NCBI GenBank assembly: GCA_900299065.1
Contig: OMIJ01000136.1
Coordinates: forward strand, 1-12,772
DNA from: Hyphomicrobiales bacterium
Lineage (GTDB): Bacteria > Pseudomonadota > Alphaproteobacteria > Rhizobiales > Beijerinckiaceae
DNA: 12,772 bases
Reading direction: 5' to 3'
Position numbers and translations under genes: made by a program
The notes under the pieces: generated by a model
What the model was told of the DNA's origin: nothing
The model's database searches: none
Seen by the model: the letters and a program-made list of their open reading frames with translations, nothing else
Shown here: positions 5,516-12,756 of the stretch, one piece after another
How positions within the stretch are numbered: the stretch's first letter is position 1
Layout of the letters: every line of letters starts with the position of its first letter

Positions 5516-7420
5516 ATGGCTAAAGTAATCGGGATAGACCTTGGAACAACCAATTCTTGCGTTGCGGTTATGGAGGGATCCCCCCCCAAGGTGATCGAAA
5601 ACGCGGAAGGCGCGCGCACAACGCCTTCAATCGTTGCATTCACAGATGATGGCGAGCGCCTCGTTGGCCAACCAGCCAAACGTCAGGGCGTCACCAATCC
5701 AGAGCGCACATTCTTTGCGATCAAGCGCCTGATCGGTCGCACATTCACCGATCCCATGACACAGAAAGACATTGGCCTTGTCCCTTATCACATCGTCAAG
5801 GGTGGCAATGGTGATGCATGGGTCACTGCGGATGGCAAACAATATTCGCCGTCTCAAATCTCTGCCTTCACTCTGCAAAAAATGAAGGAGACTGCCGAGG
5901 CCTATTTGGGTCAGACAGTCACTCAGGCTGTGATCACCGTTCCGGCCTATTTCAACGATGCGCAGCGTCAGGCCACAAAGGATGCCGGCAAGATTGCCGG
6001 TCTTGAAGTTCTGCGCATCATCAACGAGCCCACCGCTGCAGCTCTCGCCTACGGCCTCGACAAAAAGGGCGCTGGTACGATTGCGGTCTATGACCTTGGT
6101 GGTGGTACCTTCGACGTTTCCATTCTCGAAATCGGCGATGGCGTCTTTGAAGTGAAGTCAACCAATGGCGACACTTTCCTGGGCGGCGAAGATTTCGACA
6201 TGCGCCTGGTTGAATATTTTGCTGCCGAATTCAAGAAGGAAAACGGCATTGATCTGACCAAAGACAAGCTGGCTCTGCAACGCCTGAAGGAAGCCGCAGA
6301 AAAAGCTAAGATTGAATTGTCCTCTGCGGCGCAGACCGATATCAACCTGCCCTATATCACTGCTGATGCCACAGGCCCCAAACATCTGACCTTGAAGCTG
6401 ACGCGCGCCAAATTCGAAGCGCTTGTGGATGACTTGATCCAGAAGACGATTGAACCCTGCCGCAAGGCACTCAAGGATGCTGGCCTTACCTCAGGCGAGA
6501 TCAATGAAGTTGTGCTCGTCGGTGGCATGACACGTATGCCCAAAGTGCAGGAATTGGTGAAGCAATTCTTCGGCAAAGAGCCTCATAAGGGCGTTAATCC
6601 CGATGAAGTTGTGGCCATTGGTGCTGCTGTTCAGGCGGGTGTTCTGCAGGGCGATGTCAAAGACGTGCTCTTGCTGGACGTCACTCCGCTCTCTCTGGGC
6701 ATTGAGACGCTCGGTGGTGTCTTCACACGTCTGATTGATCGCAACACGACAATCCCGACCAAGAAGAGCCAGGTCTTCTCAACTGCTGAAGATAATCAAA
6801 CTGCCGTGACCATTAATGTGTTCCAAGGTGAACGCGAAATGGCGCAGGACAATAAGAGTCTCGGCCGCTTCGATTTGCAGGGCATCCCGCCCGCTCCGCG
6901 TGGCATGCCGCAGATTGAGGTCACATTCGACATTGATGCCAACGGCATTGTCAATGTCAGCGCCAAGGACAAGGCTACAGGCAAGGAACAGCAAATTCGT
7001 ATTCAGGCCTCAGGCGGCCTGAGCGATCCCGAGATCGAGAAAATGGTCAAGGATGCTGAACTGCATGCAGCCGAAGACAAATTGCGTCGCGAACTCGTTG
7101 ATACGCGCAATCAGGGTGAGGCTATGGTGCATTCGGCAGAGAAATCCGTCGCTGAATATGGCGACAAGGTTTCGGCCGCCGATAAGACCACGATCGAAGC
7201 TGCGATTGCTGATCTCAAGAAAGCTCTTGAGGGAGAGGATGTCGTAGAGATCAAGGCCAAAACCAATGAACTCACACAAGCGTCCATGAAGCTGGGTGAG
7301 GCCATGTATAAGGCCCAGCAGGAAGCTGGCCCTGCCGCTGGTGGCGAGCAGCAGTCCGGCCATAAGGATGATGTGATTGACGCCGATTTCAAGGAAGTCG
7401 GCGATGAAAAGAAAAAATAA
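5516..7420 (+). CDS. dnaK: Molecular chaperone DnaK (Hsp70)
   Basis: This is a full-length 634-residue Hsp70 that binds unfolded cytoplasmic polypeptides in an ATP-driven cycle with DnaJ and GrpE. The nucleotide-binding domain opens with MAKVIGIDLGTTNSC and carries YFNDAQRQATKDAG, INEPTAAALAYG and DLGGGTFDVSILEIGDG. The interdomain linker VLLLDVTPLSLG lies at about 383-394, followed by the beta-sandwich substrate domain and a helical lid. The tail DDVIDADFKEV is the usual cochaperone-binding end. The start at 5516 is chosen because AGGAAAGG (5501-5508) lies 7 bases before it and the family begins MAKVIGID; an in-frame TTG 20 codons upstream is rejected. A run of eight C (5580-5587) early in the gene keeps the frame. 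It is the first gene of the dnaK-dnaJ operon behind an RpoH-type promoter. grpE is not in the window. Confidence 0.99.
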   Translation: MAKVIGIDLGTTNSCVAVMEGSPPKVIENAEGARTTPSIVAFTDDGERLVGQPAKRQGVTNPERTFFAIKRLIGRTFTDPMTQKDIGLVPYHIVKGGNGDAWVTADGKQYSPSQISAFTLQKMKETAEAYLGQTVTQAVITVPAYFNDAQRQATKDAGKIAGLEVLRIINEPTAAALAYGLDKKGAGTIAVYDLGGGTFDVSILEIGDGVFEVKSTNGDTFLGGEDFDMRLVEYFAAEFKKENGIDLTKDKLALQRLKEAAEKAKIELSSAAQTDINLPYITADATGPKHLTLKLTRAKFEALVDDLIQKTIEPCRKALKDAGLTSGEINEVVLVGGMTRMPKVQELVKQFFGKEPHKGVNPDEVVAIGAAVQAGVLQGDVKDVLLLDVTPLSLGIETLGGVFTRLIDRNTTIPTKKSQVFSTAEDNQTAVTINVFQGEREMAQDNKSLGRFDLQGIPPAPRGMPQIEVTFDIDANGIVNVSAKDKATGKEQQIRIQASGGLSDPEIEKMVKDAELHAAEDKLRRELVDTRNQGEAMVHSAEKSVAEYGDKVSAADKTTIEAAIADLKKALEGEDVVEIKAKTNELTQASMKLGEAMYKAQQEAGPAAGGEQQSGHKDDVIDADFKEVGDEKKK

Positions 7421-7454
7421 GTCATCTGGCTCTCTGGCCAGCTAAGTCTAATTA

Positions 7455-7484
7455 CAGTGGATGGATCTTACGGTCCGTCCGCTG
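7455..7484. promoter_or_regulatory. Strong hairpin in the dnaK-dnaJ intergenic region
   Basis: Arms 7455-7467 and 7472-7484 pair over 13 positions around a TTAC tetraloop. Ten are Watson-Crick pairs and three are G-U wobbles in the sense RNA, so the structure is stronger in RNA of the operon strand than in the complement. It begins 34 bases after the dnaK stop codon and has no T-run after it, so it is not a standard terminator. An RNA-processing, 3'-end-protecting or partial-attenuation site that lowers dnaJ relative to dnaK is likely. A smaller CTGGC/GCCAG hairpin (about 7426-7441) lies between it and the stop codon. The rest of 7421-7637 shows no second RpoH promoter or gene. Confidence 0.5.
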
Positions 7485-7637
7485 TCCTCATGTTAACCTC
7501 GGGCCGTTCGACCCGCATGTTATGGTCTTTCATGCTAGCAATAGATGAGGGTGATGTGAGGAGCATTGATCTGATTCGGGGGCACTGCCGAACGGAGACA
7601 TTTTCTGCATGAGTCTTTCAAACGGCGAAAACTGACA

Positions 7638-8762
7638 ATGGCCAAGCGCGATTATTATGAAGTTCTGGGCTGTGCAAAAGGCGCCAGTGAAGCTGATCTG
7701 AAATCAGCCTTTCGCAAGGCTGCCATGCAATATCATCCTGATCGCAATCCCGGCGATCAAACCGCCGAAGTCAAATTCAAGGAAGTCAACGAAGCCTATC
7801 AATGTCTGTCTGATCCGCAAAAGCGTGCTGCCTATGATCGTCATGGCCATGCAGCTTTTGAACATGGCGGGGCTGGGGGCGCAGGCATGGATGGCTTTGG
7901 TTCCATGGCCGATATTTTCGAAGATCTCTTTGGCGATATGATGGGTCGCGGTGGCGGTCGATCCAATGGGCGCGAGCGCGGAAATGATCTGCGCTATAAT
8001 CTCGAAATCACTTTGGAAGAGGCGTTCAAAGGCAAGGCCGCGACCATTAAGGTTCCCACAGCCATCACATGCGAGGCCTGTTCGGGTTCAGGGGCCAAGC
8101 CAGGTGCAAAGCCCAAAACCTGCAGCACTTGTAATGGTCACGGGCGCGTGCGCGCGCAGCAGGGTTTCTTTGCAATCGAGCGCGCCTGTCCCACCTGTCA
8201 GGGCCGTGGCGAGATTATCGATAATCCCTGTTCCGTCTGTTCTGGCGCCGGCCGCGTCACGCGCGAGCGCAGCCTGTCCGTTAATATTCCTTCGGGCGTT
8301 GAGGATGGCACGCGTATTCGCCTGGCCGGTGAGGGCGAGGCAGGTCTGCGCGGCGGACCTTCGGGGGATTTATATATTTTCCTGTCGCTGAAGGCGCATG
8401 CTTTCTTCCAGCGCGATGGCGCGGATCTCTATTGCCGTGTGCCAATCTCCATGGTGCAGGCCTCTCTTGGTGGTGAAGTCACCATTCAGGCGATTGATGG
8501 CAGCGAAGCCAAAGTCAAAATTCCCGAGGGCACGCAATCGGGCAAGCAATTCAAACTGCGTGGCAAGGGCATGCCTGTGCTGCGCTCGCGCGAGGTTGGG
8601 GATTTGTTTGTCCAGACCAATGTCGAGACCCCGCAAAACCTCACCCGCCGTCAGCGTGAATTGCTGACGGAATTTGAAGCGGAATCTTCAAGTAAAACGC
8701 ATCCTGAATCTTCAGGCTTTTTTGCAAAAATGAAAGGTATTTTCGATAATTTGAGTTCTTAG
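7638..8762 (+). CDS. dnaJ: Chaperone protein DnaJ (Hsp40)
   Basis: This 374-residue type I Hsp40 delivers substrates to DnaK and stimulates its ATPase. The J domain has HPD at 33-35 (YHPDRNPGD). A glycine- and phenylalanine-rich segment follows at about 70-106. The zinc-binding region has four CxxCxGxG repeats at Cys145/148, 162/165, 184/187 and 198/201. Two C-terminal beta domains include IPSGVEDGTRIRLAGEGE and LGGEVTIQAIDG. Length and all zinc ligands are normal. The ATG at 7638 has only a poor Shine-Dalgarno sequence. The gene lies 217 bases after dnaK with no clear promoter of its own, so it probably depends on read-through from the dnaK promoter past the intergenic hairpin. Confidence 0.98.
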   Translation: MAKRDYYEVLGCAKGASEADLKSAFRKAAMQYHPDRNPGDQTAEVKFKEVNEAYQCLSDPQKRAAYDRHGHAAFEHGGAGGAGMDGFGSMADIFEDLFGDMMGRGGGRSNGRERGNDLRYNLEITLEEAFKGKAATIKVPTAITCEACSGSGAKPGAKPKTCSTCNGHGRVRAQQGFFAIERACPTCQGRGEIIDNPCSVCSGAGRVTRERSLSVNIPSGVEDGTRIRLAGEGEAGLRGGPSGDLYIFLSLKAHAFFQRDGADLYCRVPISMVQASLGGEVTIQAIDGSEAKVKIPEGTQSGKQFKLRGKGMPVLRSREVGDLFVQTNVETPQNLTRRQRELLTEFEAESSSKTHPESSGFFAKMKGIFDNLSS

Positions 8763-8864
8763 ACCGGGGCGCCTATTGGTCCAGCTGAGACTTCGGCGTT
8801 GTTTTGTGGCTCGGCTCGTTATAAGTCTGACTGATAAACTTAAAAATGTCCGAGGGGACCCGAT

Positions 8865-9719
8865 TTGCGATTTCAACCCAAGCCAAAAGACGGATGGGCT
8901 AAGCTTAAGAATGGCAGTCCTTTCAATAGGTTCGCCGACGAAGCCCAGTTTTTGAAGGCGTGGATTGAAAAGCCTTTGCTGACCGGTGCCGTCTCGCCCT
9001 CCGGCCGCTCACTTGCCAAAATGATGGCCCGTTATGTCGATCCGGTCATTCCCGGTTTGATAATCGAGCTGGGGCCGGGCACAGGACCGGTGACTCAGGC
9101 CTTGCTCCAGCGCGGCATAGCTCCCGAGCGGCTAATCCTCATCGAATATGATCCTGACTTTTGCAAATTGCTGGCGCGCCGCTTCCCGCGTGTGCGGGTC
9201 ATTCAGGGTGATGCTTATGATCTGACCAAGACATTAGCCGGAATTCTCGATCAGCCTGTTGCTGCCATAGTCTCCAGCCTGCCGCTGTTAACGCGGCCAG
9301 ATCCGCAACGCTTGTCGCTGTTGAAGGATGCTTTCTCGCTGATGGCTCCCTCCGGGCGCTTTATTCAATTTACCTATGGCATGCTCTCGCCCATTCCGCG
9401 CAAAGCCAAGGGTCTTGAGGTCTTCCCCTTTCTGGCTCACGCATCTCCAGCTGTCTGGCTCAACCTGCCGCCTGCACGAGTCTTTGTTTATCAGGCTGCT
9501 TCAAGCGCAGATGTGATTCCGGTTCATCCTGCAAAAGCACTGATGGGTCGCATCAAAAATGAAACCGACAAAATTGAAACACGCCTTCGTCAGGCCAGTT
9601 TGAAGGCGCATGATAAAATCGAAGCGCGTCGTCGCTTGGCCAATCCAAAAGCCAAACCCATGCCAGCTCTCGCGCTGCTGCGTAAATTGGGAGAGGCGCG
9701 CCGCTCCCCGAAACGCTAA
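8865..9719 (+). CDS. pmtA: Phospholipid (phosphatidylethanolamine) N-methyltransferase, PmtA type
   Basis: The enzyme uses S-adenosylmethionine to methylate phosphatidylethanolamine stepwise towards phosphatidylcholine at the inner face of the membrane. Motif I is IIELGPGTGPVT (66-77), with the acidic ribose-binding residue in LILIEYDPDF (90-99). VIQGDAYDL (112-120), AAIVSSLPLLTRP (133-145) and FIQFTYGMLSPIP (167-179) are typical of the rhizobial PmtA family, distant relatives of rRNA adenine methylases. The order dnaK-dnaJ-pmtA-pyrF is also known from rhizobia. Translation begins at a TTG at 8865, with GAGGGG (8852-8857) 7 bases before it and an in-frame stop upstream (8841), so no ATG start is available. 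At 284 residues it is longer than the roughly 200 of classical PmtA: residues about 215-284 form an extra helical, strongly basic tail that may bind acidic lipid. Confidence 0.87.
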   Translation: MRFQPKPKDGWAKLKNGSPFNRFADEAQFLKAWIEKPLLTGAVSPSGRSLAKMMARYVDPVIPGLIIELGPGTGPVTQALLQRGIAPERLILIEYDPDFCKLLARRFPRVRVIQGDAYDLTKTLAGILDQPVAAIVSSLPLLTRPDPQRLSLLKDAFSLMAPSGRFIQFTYGMLSPIPRKAKGLEVFPFLAHASPAVWLNLPPARVFVYQAASSADVIPVHPAKALMGRIKNETDKIETRLRQASLKAHDKIEARRRLANPKAKPMPALALLRKLGEARRSPKR

Positions 9720-9773
9720 ATCAGGCTTCAGCGGCCCTGGCTGTGTGAACTGCTTATCTTGTCAGGTGTAATC

Positions 9774-10481
9774 ATGGACTCTGCCGATCCGCGCAATAAA
9801 ATGATTGTCGCTCTCGATCTACCAGATCTTGCTGCGGCAGAGGCTATGGTGACGCGTCTGGGTGATAGCGTGACCTTTTACAAAATCGGACTTGAATTGG
9901 TCTATGCCGGTGGCATGCCCTTGGCCGAGCGCCTTATCGCCTCTGGCAAGAATGTGTTTCTTGATCTCAAATTACATGACATTCCAAATACTGTTGGTCG
10001 CGCCACGGCGCAGATCGCCAAAATGGGGGCACGCTTTCTCACCATTCATGCCTTTTCACAAACCATGCGCGCGGCAAGAGAATCGCTGGGAGATTCCTCG
10101 CTCAAATTGCTCGCTGTGACTGTCATGACGTCTTATGATGATAACGATCTGGCGGAGGCGGGCTATCGCCTTAATGTCAAAGATCTCGTGGCGCATCGCG
10201 CACAACAAGCCAAAACTGTGAATATACATGGCCTCATTCTCTCGGCTGAAGAGGCCAGCTCCATGCGGGCGGCTCTGGGCCCGGACATGCTTCTGGTAAC
10301 CCCTGGTATCAGGCCAATGGGGGCGGATATAGGGGATCAAAAGCGAGTGATGACCCCGGCTCGGGCGATTGCAGCAGGGGCAGATCATTTGGTGATTGGC
10401 CGCCCCATCACTCAGGCGAGCGATCCGCGTGCCGCGGCCGAGGCCATTGTCAAAGAGATTGCCGGCGCCCTTCACAAATGA
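9774..10481 (+). CDS. pyrF: Orotidine 5'-phosphate decarboxylase
   Basis: It catalyses the last step of UMP synthesis, decarboxylation of OMP, in the cytoplasm. The start motif IVALDLPD (11-18) carries the first substrate-binding aspartate. DLKLHDIPNTV (64-74) contains the catalytic Asp64, Lys66 and Asp69 array. LVTPGIRP and GADHLVIGRPIT form the phosphate-binding end of the TIM barrel. The 235-residue length is normal. The ATG at 9774 is preferred because AGGTG lies 5 bases upstream and the protein then begins just before the barrel; an in-frame TTG at 9759 is less likely. It follows pmtA by 54 bases and may be cotranscribed. Two strong hairpins follow the stop codon. Confidence 0.97.
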   Translation: MDSADPRNKMIVALDLPDLAAAEAMVTRLGDSVTFYKIGLELVYAGGMPLAERLIASGKNVFLDLKLHDIPNTVGRATAQIAKMGARFLTIHAFSQTMRAARESLGDSSLKLLAVTVMTSYDDNDLAEAGYRLNVKDLVAHRAQQAKTVNIHGLILSAEEASSMRAALGPDMLLVTPGIRPMGADIGDQKRVMTPARAIAAGADHLVIGRPITQASDPRAAAEAIVKEIAGALHK

Positions 10482-10493
10482 AGTAGGACCCAT

Positions 10494-10529
10494 AAAAAAG
10501 TAACGCCGGGCGTACATCCGGCCCGGCGT
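10494..10529 (-). terminator. Intrinsic terminator, strongest on the minus strand, possibly bidirectional
   Basis: The 9-base perfect GC-rich stem ACGCCGGGC/GCCCGGCGT (10503-10511 and 10521-10529) has six A on its left, giving a T-run on the minus strand. On the plus strand it is followed only by CGAGTTGTTTG. It starts 21 bases after the pyrF stop codon and may also end the pyrF transcript. Confidence 0.65.
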
Positions 10530-10531
10530 CG

Positions 10532-10563
10532 AGTTGTTTGGGTACAGGGGACCTCAAACAACT
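10532..10563. repeat. Second intergenic inverted repeat after pyrF
   Basis: AGTTGTTTG (10532-10540) and CAAACAACT (10555-10563) are perfect 9-base complements around a 14-base loop, two bases from the preceding hairpin. The loop can close by three more pairs. It has no T-run on either strand, so it looks like an RNA structural element and not a terminator. Confidence 0.6.
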
Positions 10564-10684
10564 TAAAACAAAACTAGCCGGACTTTCTGAAGATATTATG
10601 ACTGAAATGGGGCATGATTGCGAAAGTGGCTTTCTCTTGATCCCCGATTCAGGTCTATAGCTGGCTGCGCTGATGGAGTTTGCA

Positions 10685-11500
10685 ATGGCAGATATGCGAC
10701 TGGTGGTGGCAGGTGCGGCGGGACGTATGGGGCGCATGCTTGTGCAGGCCATTCATGCCGGTGAGGGTATGGTTTTGGCCGGTGCTTTGGAGCGCAAAGG
10801 ATCACCGGCCCTTGGTCAGGATATTGGAATTCTGGCCGGCATTGGGGAGCTTGGCATAAAGATCACCGATGACCCTTTATCCGCCTTGGTTCATGCAGAC
10901 GCCGTCATCGATTTTACTGCGCCACAAGCAACCATAGAAATGGCTGCTATTGCAGCTCAGGCGCGCATTGTTCATGTCATTGGCACAACGGGCCTGTCTG
11001 TGGATGATCTCAAGGCCATTGATGCAGCCGGTCGCCATGCGGTGATCATTCGTTCTGGCAATATGAGCCTTGGCGTCAATCTGCTCGCTGGCCTCGTGCG
11101 CCAAACCGCCAAAGCGCTTGGCATTGAATATGATATTGAGATTGTCGAAATGCATCATCGCATGAAAGTTGATGCGCCCTCGGGCACGGCTTTGATGCTG
11201 GGTGAAGCAGCGGCTAAGGGTCGCGGCATATCCTTGCAGGATCATTCTGATCGTGGACGAGATGGCATCACTGGCGCAAGAAAGCCCGGCGATATCGGCT
11301 TTGCCTCCTTGCGCGGCGGCACAGTGATTGGCGATCATACAGTGACCTTTGCCGGTCCCGCCGAGCGCATTGAATTGTCTCATCGCGCCGAAGATCGAAG
11401 CCTGTTTGCAAGGGGCGCAGTGCGTGCCGCGCTCTGGGGACGCGGGCGCAAGCCCGGCGTTTATTCCATGGCAGATGTGCTGGGATTAGAAGAGGCATGA
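10685..11500 (+). CDS. dapB: 4-hydroxy-tetrahydrodipicolinate reductase
   Basis: It reduces the product of DapA with NAD(P)H in the diaminopimelate and lysine pathway, so it supplies both peptidoglycan and protein synthesis. The nucleotide-binding glycine motif is VAGAAGRMG (8-16), with GTTG at 100-103. The catalytic segment EMHHRMKVDAPSGTAL (155-170) includes the His-His-Arg-Met-Lys active site and the DAPSGT substrate loop. RGGTVIGDHTVTF and HRAEDRSLFARGAVRAALW are the usual C-terminal features. The 271-residue length is normal. The ATG at 10685 is chosen because GGAG (10675-10678) lies 6 bases before it; an in-frame ATG at 10673 would add four residues. Its stop overlaps the next start as ATGA, so the two are translationally coupled. 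Confidence 0.97.
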   Translation: MADMRLVVAGAAGRMGRMLVQAIHAGEGMVLAGALERKGSPALGQDIGILAGIGELGIKITDDPLSALVHADAVIDFTAPQATIEMAAIAAQARIVHVIGTTGLSVDDLKAIDAAGRHAVIIRSGNMSLGVNLLAGLVRQTAKALGIEYDIEIVEMHHRMKVDAPSGTALMLGEAAAKGRGISLQDHSDRGRDGITGARKPGDIGFASLRGGTVIGDHTVTFAGPAERIELSHRAEDRSLFARGAVRAALWGRGRKPGVYSMADVLGLEEA

Positions 11501-12114
11501 CATTTCCGGGTTCCTGGAGTGATTTCATTCCGAGCTGGTGGCAAATCACCCTGATGGGTGAACCCACTTTGATGATTCCATTGTCCTTGATGATCATCTT
11601 TTGGTTGCGCTCAGCATGCGGTCCGAAGTTTAGTCTTTGGTGGGGCAGTCTGCTCTTGATCATTGTGGCGATCCTCGCCTCGCAAAAAATTCTTTATTAT
11701 GCCTTTGGTCTCTCATTGGAGCGCATTGAGCTTTATTCGGTCAGCGGATATGCGGCGATTTCGCTTTATGTCTATGGCTCGCTGGGTGTGATCATTGGGC
11801 GTTATATTCATCCCTTTTTGCGCGTTCTGCTCTGGCTTGGCACTCTGGCACTGATTGGCGGCATTGCCATTTCGCGTTTAAACATTGATGCGCATCGTCC
11901 CGCCGAGATTATTCTGGGTCTCATCATCGGCAGTGTCGTGCTGGTGGTTTTTCTACGCTTCATCTGGCCCAAGGCCAGTTCATGGTTGCCGATTTGGACT
12001 TTGGCGCTTCCCTCCTTGCTGATCATTCTCGTGTTTTATGGCCATGTGTTCGAATTTGAACGTATCATGCGTTTCATTGGTCGCTGGTTGCGCCCCGGCG
12101 TCACCTTTATATGA
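11497..12114 (+). CDS. PAP2-like integral membrane protein with an altered active site
   Basis: This 205-residue protein has about five to six hydrophobic segments (about 22-37, 48-62, 86-101, 107-126, 138-155 and 166-181). Motif spacing points to the PAP2 acid phosphatase superfamily, which removes phosphate from lipid phosphates. The third motif, SRxxxxxHxxxE, is intact at Ser126, Arg127, His133 and Glu137 (ISRLNIDAHRPAEIILGLIIG). The second motif, normally SGH, reads VSGYAAIS with Tyr85 in place of the histidine that protonates the leaving group. The first motif is reduced to a lysine at about residue 64 and no RP pair. The protein may therefore be a weak or dead phosphatase or have another role. 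It overlaps dapB by 4 bases and precedes the AlkB gene by 24 bases, which suggests one operon. Confidence 0.72.
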   Translation: MTFPGSWSDFIPSWWQITLMGEPTLMIPLSLMIIFWLRSACGPKFSLWWGSLLLIIVAILASQKILYYAFGLSLERIELYSVSGYAAISLYVYGSLGVIIGRYIHPFLRVLLWLGTLALIGGIAISRLNIDAHRPAEIILGLIIGSVVLVVFLRFIWPKASSWLPIWTLALPSLLIILVFYGHVFEFERIMRFIGRWLRPGVTFI

Positions 12115-12138
12115 TGCGCAGCGCTGACAGGTCTGATC

Positions 12139-12756
12139 ATGGCTGAACTCGCACCAGGCCTGATCTATCTACCCACTTATTTTGACCGCGCTCAGCAACA
12201 GCAATTGGTTGAGACTTTACGCGACATAGTCAAAGAAGCACCGCTTTTTACGCCGCAAATGCCAAAAACAGGCAAGCCGTTTTCAGTCCGCATGACCAAT
12301 TGCGGATCCTTGGGCTGGGTCTCGGATCGCTTGGGCGGCTATCGCTATCAGGCGCATCATCCTCTGACCGGCTTAGCCTGGCCGGCTATTCCCGAAAGAA
12401 TTTTGACCGCATGGCGCGATCTTGCTGGCTATCCTAACCTGCCCGAAGCCTGTCTTGTGAATTATTATGCGCCCAATGCGCGCATGGGCTTGCATCAAGA
12501 TCGCGATGAACTAGCGCTGGATGCACCCGTTCTGTCTGTTTCATTGGGGGATAGCGCTCTGTTTCGCTATGGCGGTACTCAGCGCAAAGATCGCACAAAA
12601 TCCATTCGGCTACATTCGGGCGATGTCGTGCTGATAGGCGGTGCCTCGCGCCTTATTTTCCATGGCATTGAGCGAGTCTTGCCGGGTACATCAACACTTC
12701 TGGCTGATGGCGGCAGGATCAATCTGACCCTGCGGCGCGTGACGCTGCCAAATTAG
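12139..12756 (+). CDS. alkB: AlkB-type Fe(II)/2-oxoglutarate-dependent DNA repair dioxygenase
   Basis: It oxidatively removes methyl groups such as 1-methyladenine and 3-methylcytosine from DNA, releasing formaldehyde. The iron ligands are His119 and Asp121 (GLHQDRDE) and His175 (IFHGIERV), with the 56-residue spacing between histidines seen in E. coli AlkB. The 2-oxoglutarate-binding arginines are Arg193 and Arg199 in RINLTLRR. CLVNYYAP (105-112) is the conserved strand before the first ligand, and PFSVRMTNCGSLGW at 47-60 belongs to the nucleotide-recognition lid. At 205 residues it is close to the normal size. AGG lies 7 bases before the ATG. It is the last gene of the dapB-PAP2-like-alkB cluster. 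No ada gene is adjacent, so Ada control is not evident. Confidence 0.93.
   Translation: MAELAPGLIYLPTYFDRAQQQQLVETLRDIVKEAPLFTPQMPKTGKPFSVRMTNCGSLGWVSDRLGGYRYQAHHPLTGLAWPAIPERILTAWRDLAGYPNLPEACLVNYYAPNARMGLHQDRDELALDAPVLSVSLGDSALFRYGGTQRKDRTKSIRLHSGDVVLIGGASRLIFHGIERVLPGTSTLLADGGRINLTLRRVTLPN

Larger units (their letters stand above)
10494..10588 (-). ncRNA. Candidate small RNA between pyrF and dapB
   Basis: Read on the minus strand, the segment has a possible -10 box CATAAT (10600-10595) with a weak -35 box TTCGCA (10624-10619), then about 95 bases holding two hairpins. The first has perfect 9-base arms (10563-10555 with 10540-10532) and a loop that exposes CCCCTGT. The second is a GC-rich hairpin with 9-base arms (10529-10521 with 10511-10503). 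It is followed three bases later by TTTTTT (10499-10494), a good intrinsic terminator. No protein gene on this strand lies upstream to need it, so an independent small RNA is the simplest reading. I cannot assign a known family. The alternative is that both hairpins act only as the 3' end of pyrF. Confidence 0.45.

Noticed and set aside
7010..7425. Long minus-strand frames opposite dnaK
   Set aside because: These are shadows of a highly conserved coding sequence with biased codon use and show no independent features.
8763..8864. Possible terminator after dnaJ (GCGCC with GGCG followed by TTGTTTT)
   Set aside because: The stem is only four to five bases with a loop of about 20, too weak to call.
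8846..8902. ATG at 8846 as a start for the phospholipid methyltransferase
   Set aside because: It is in another frame and stops after 18 codons; the TTG at 8865 has the Shine-Dalgarno sequence.
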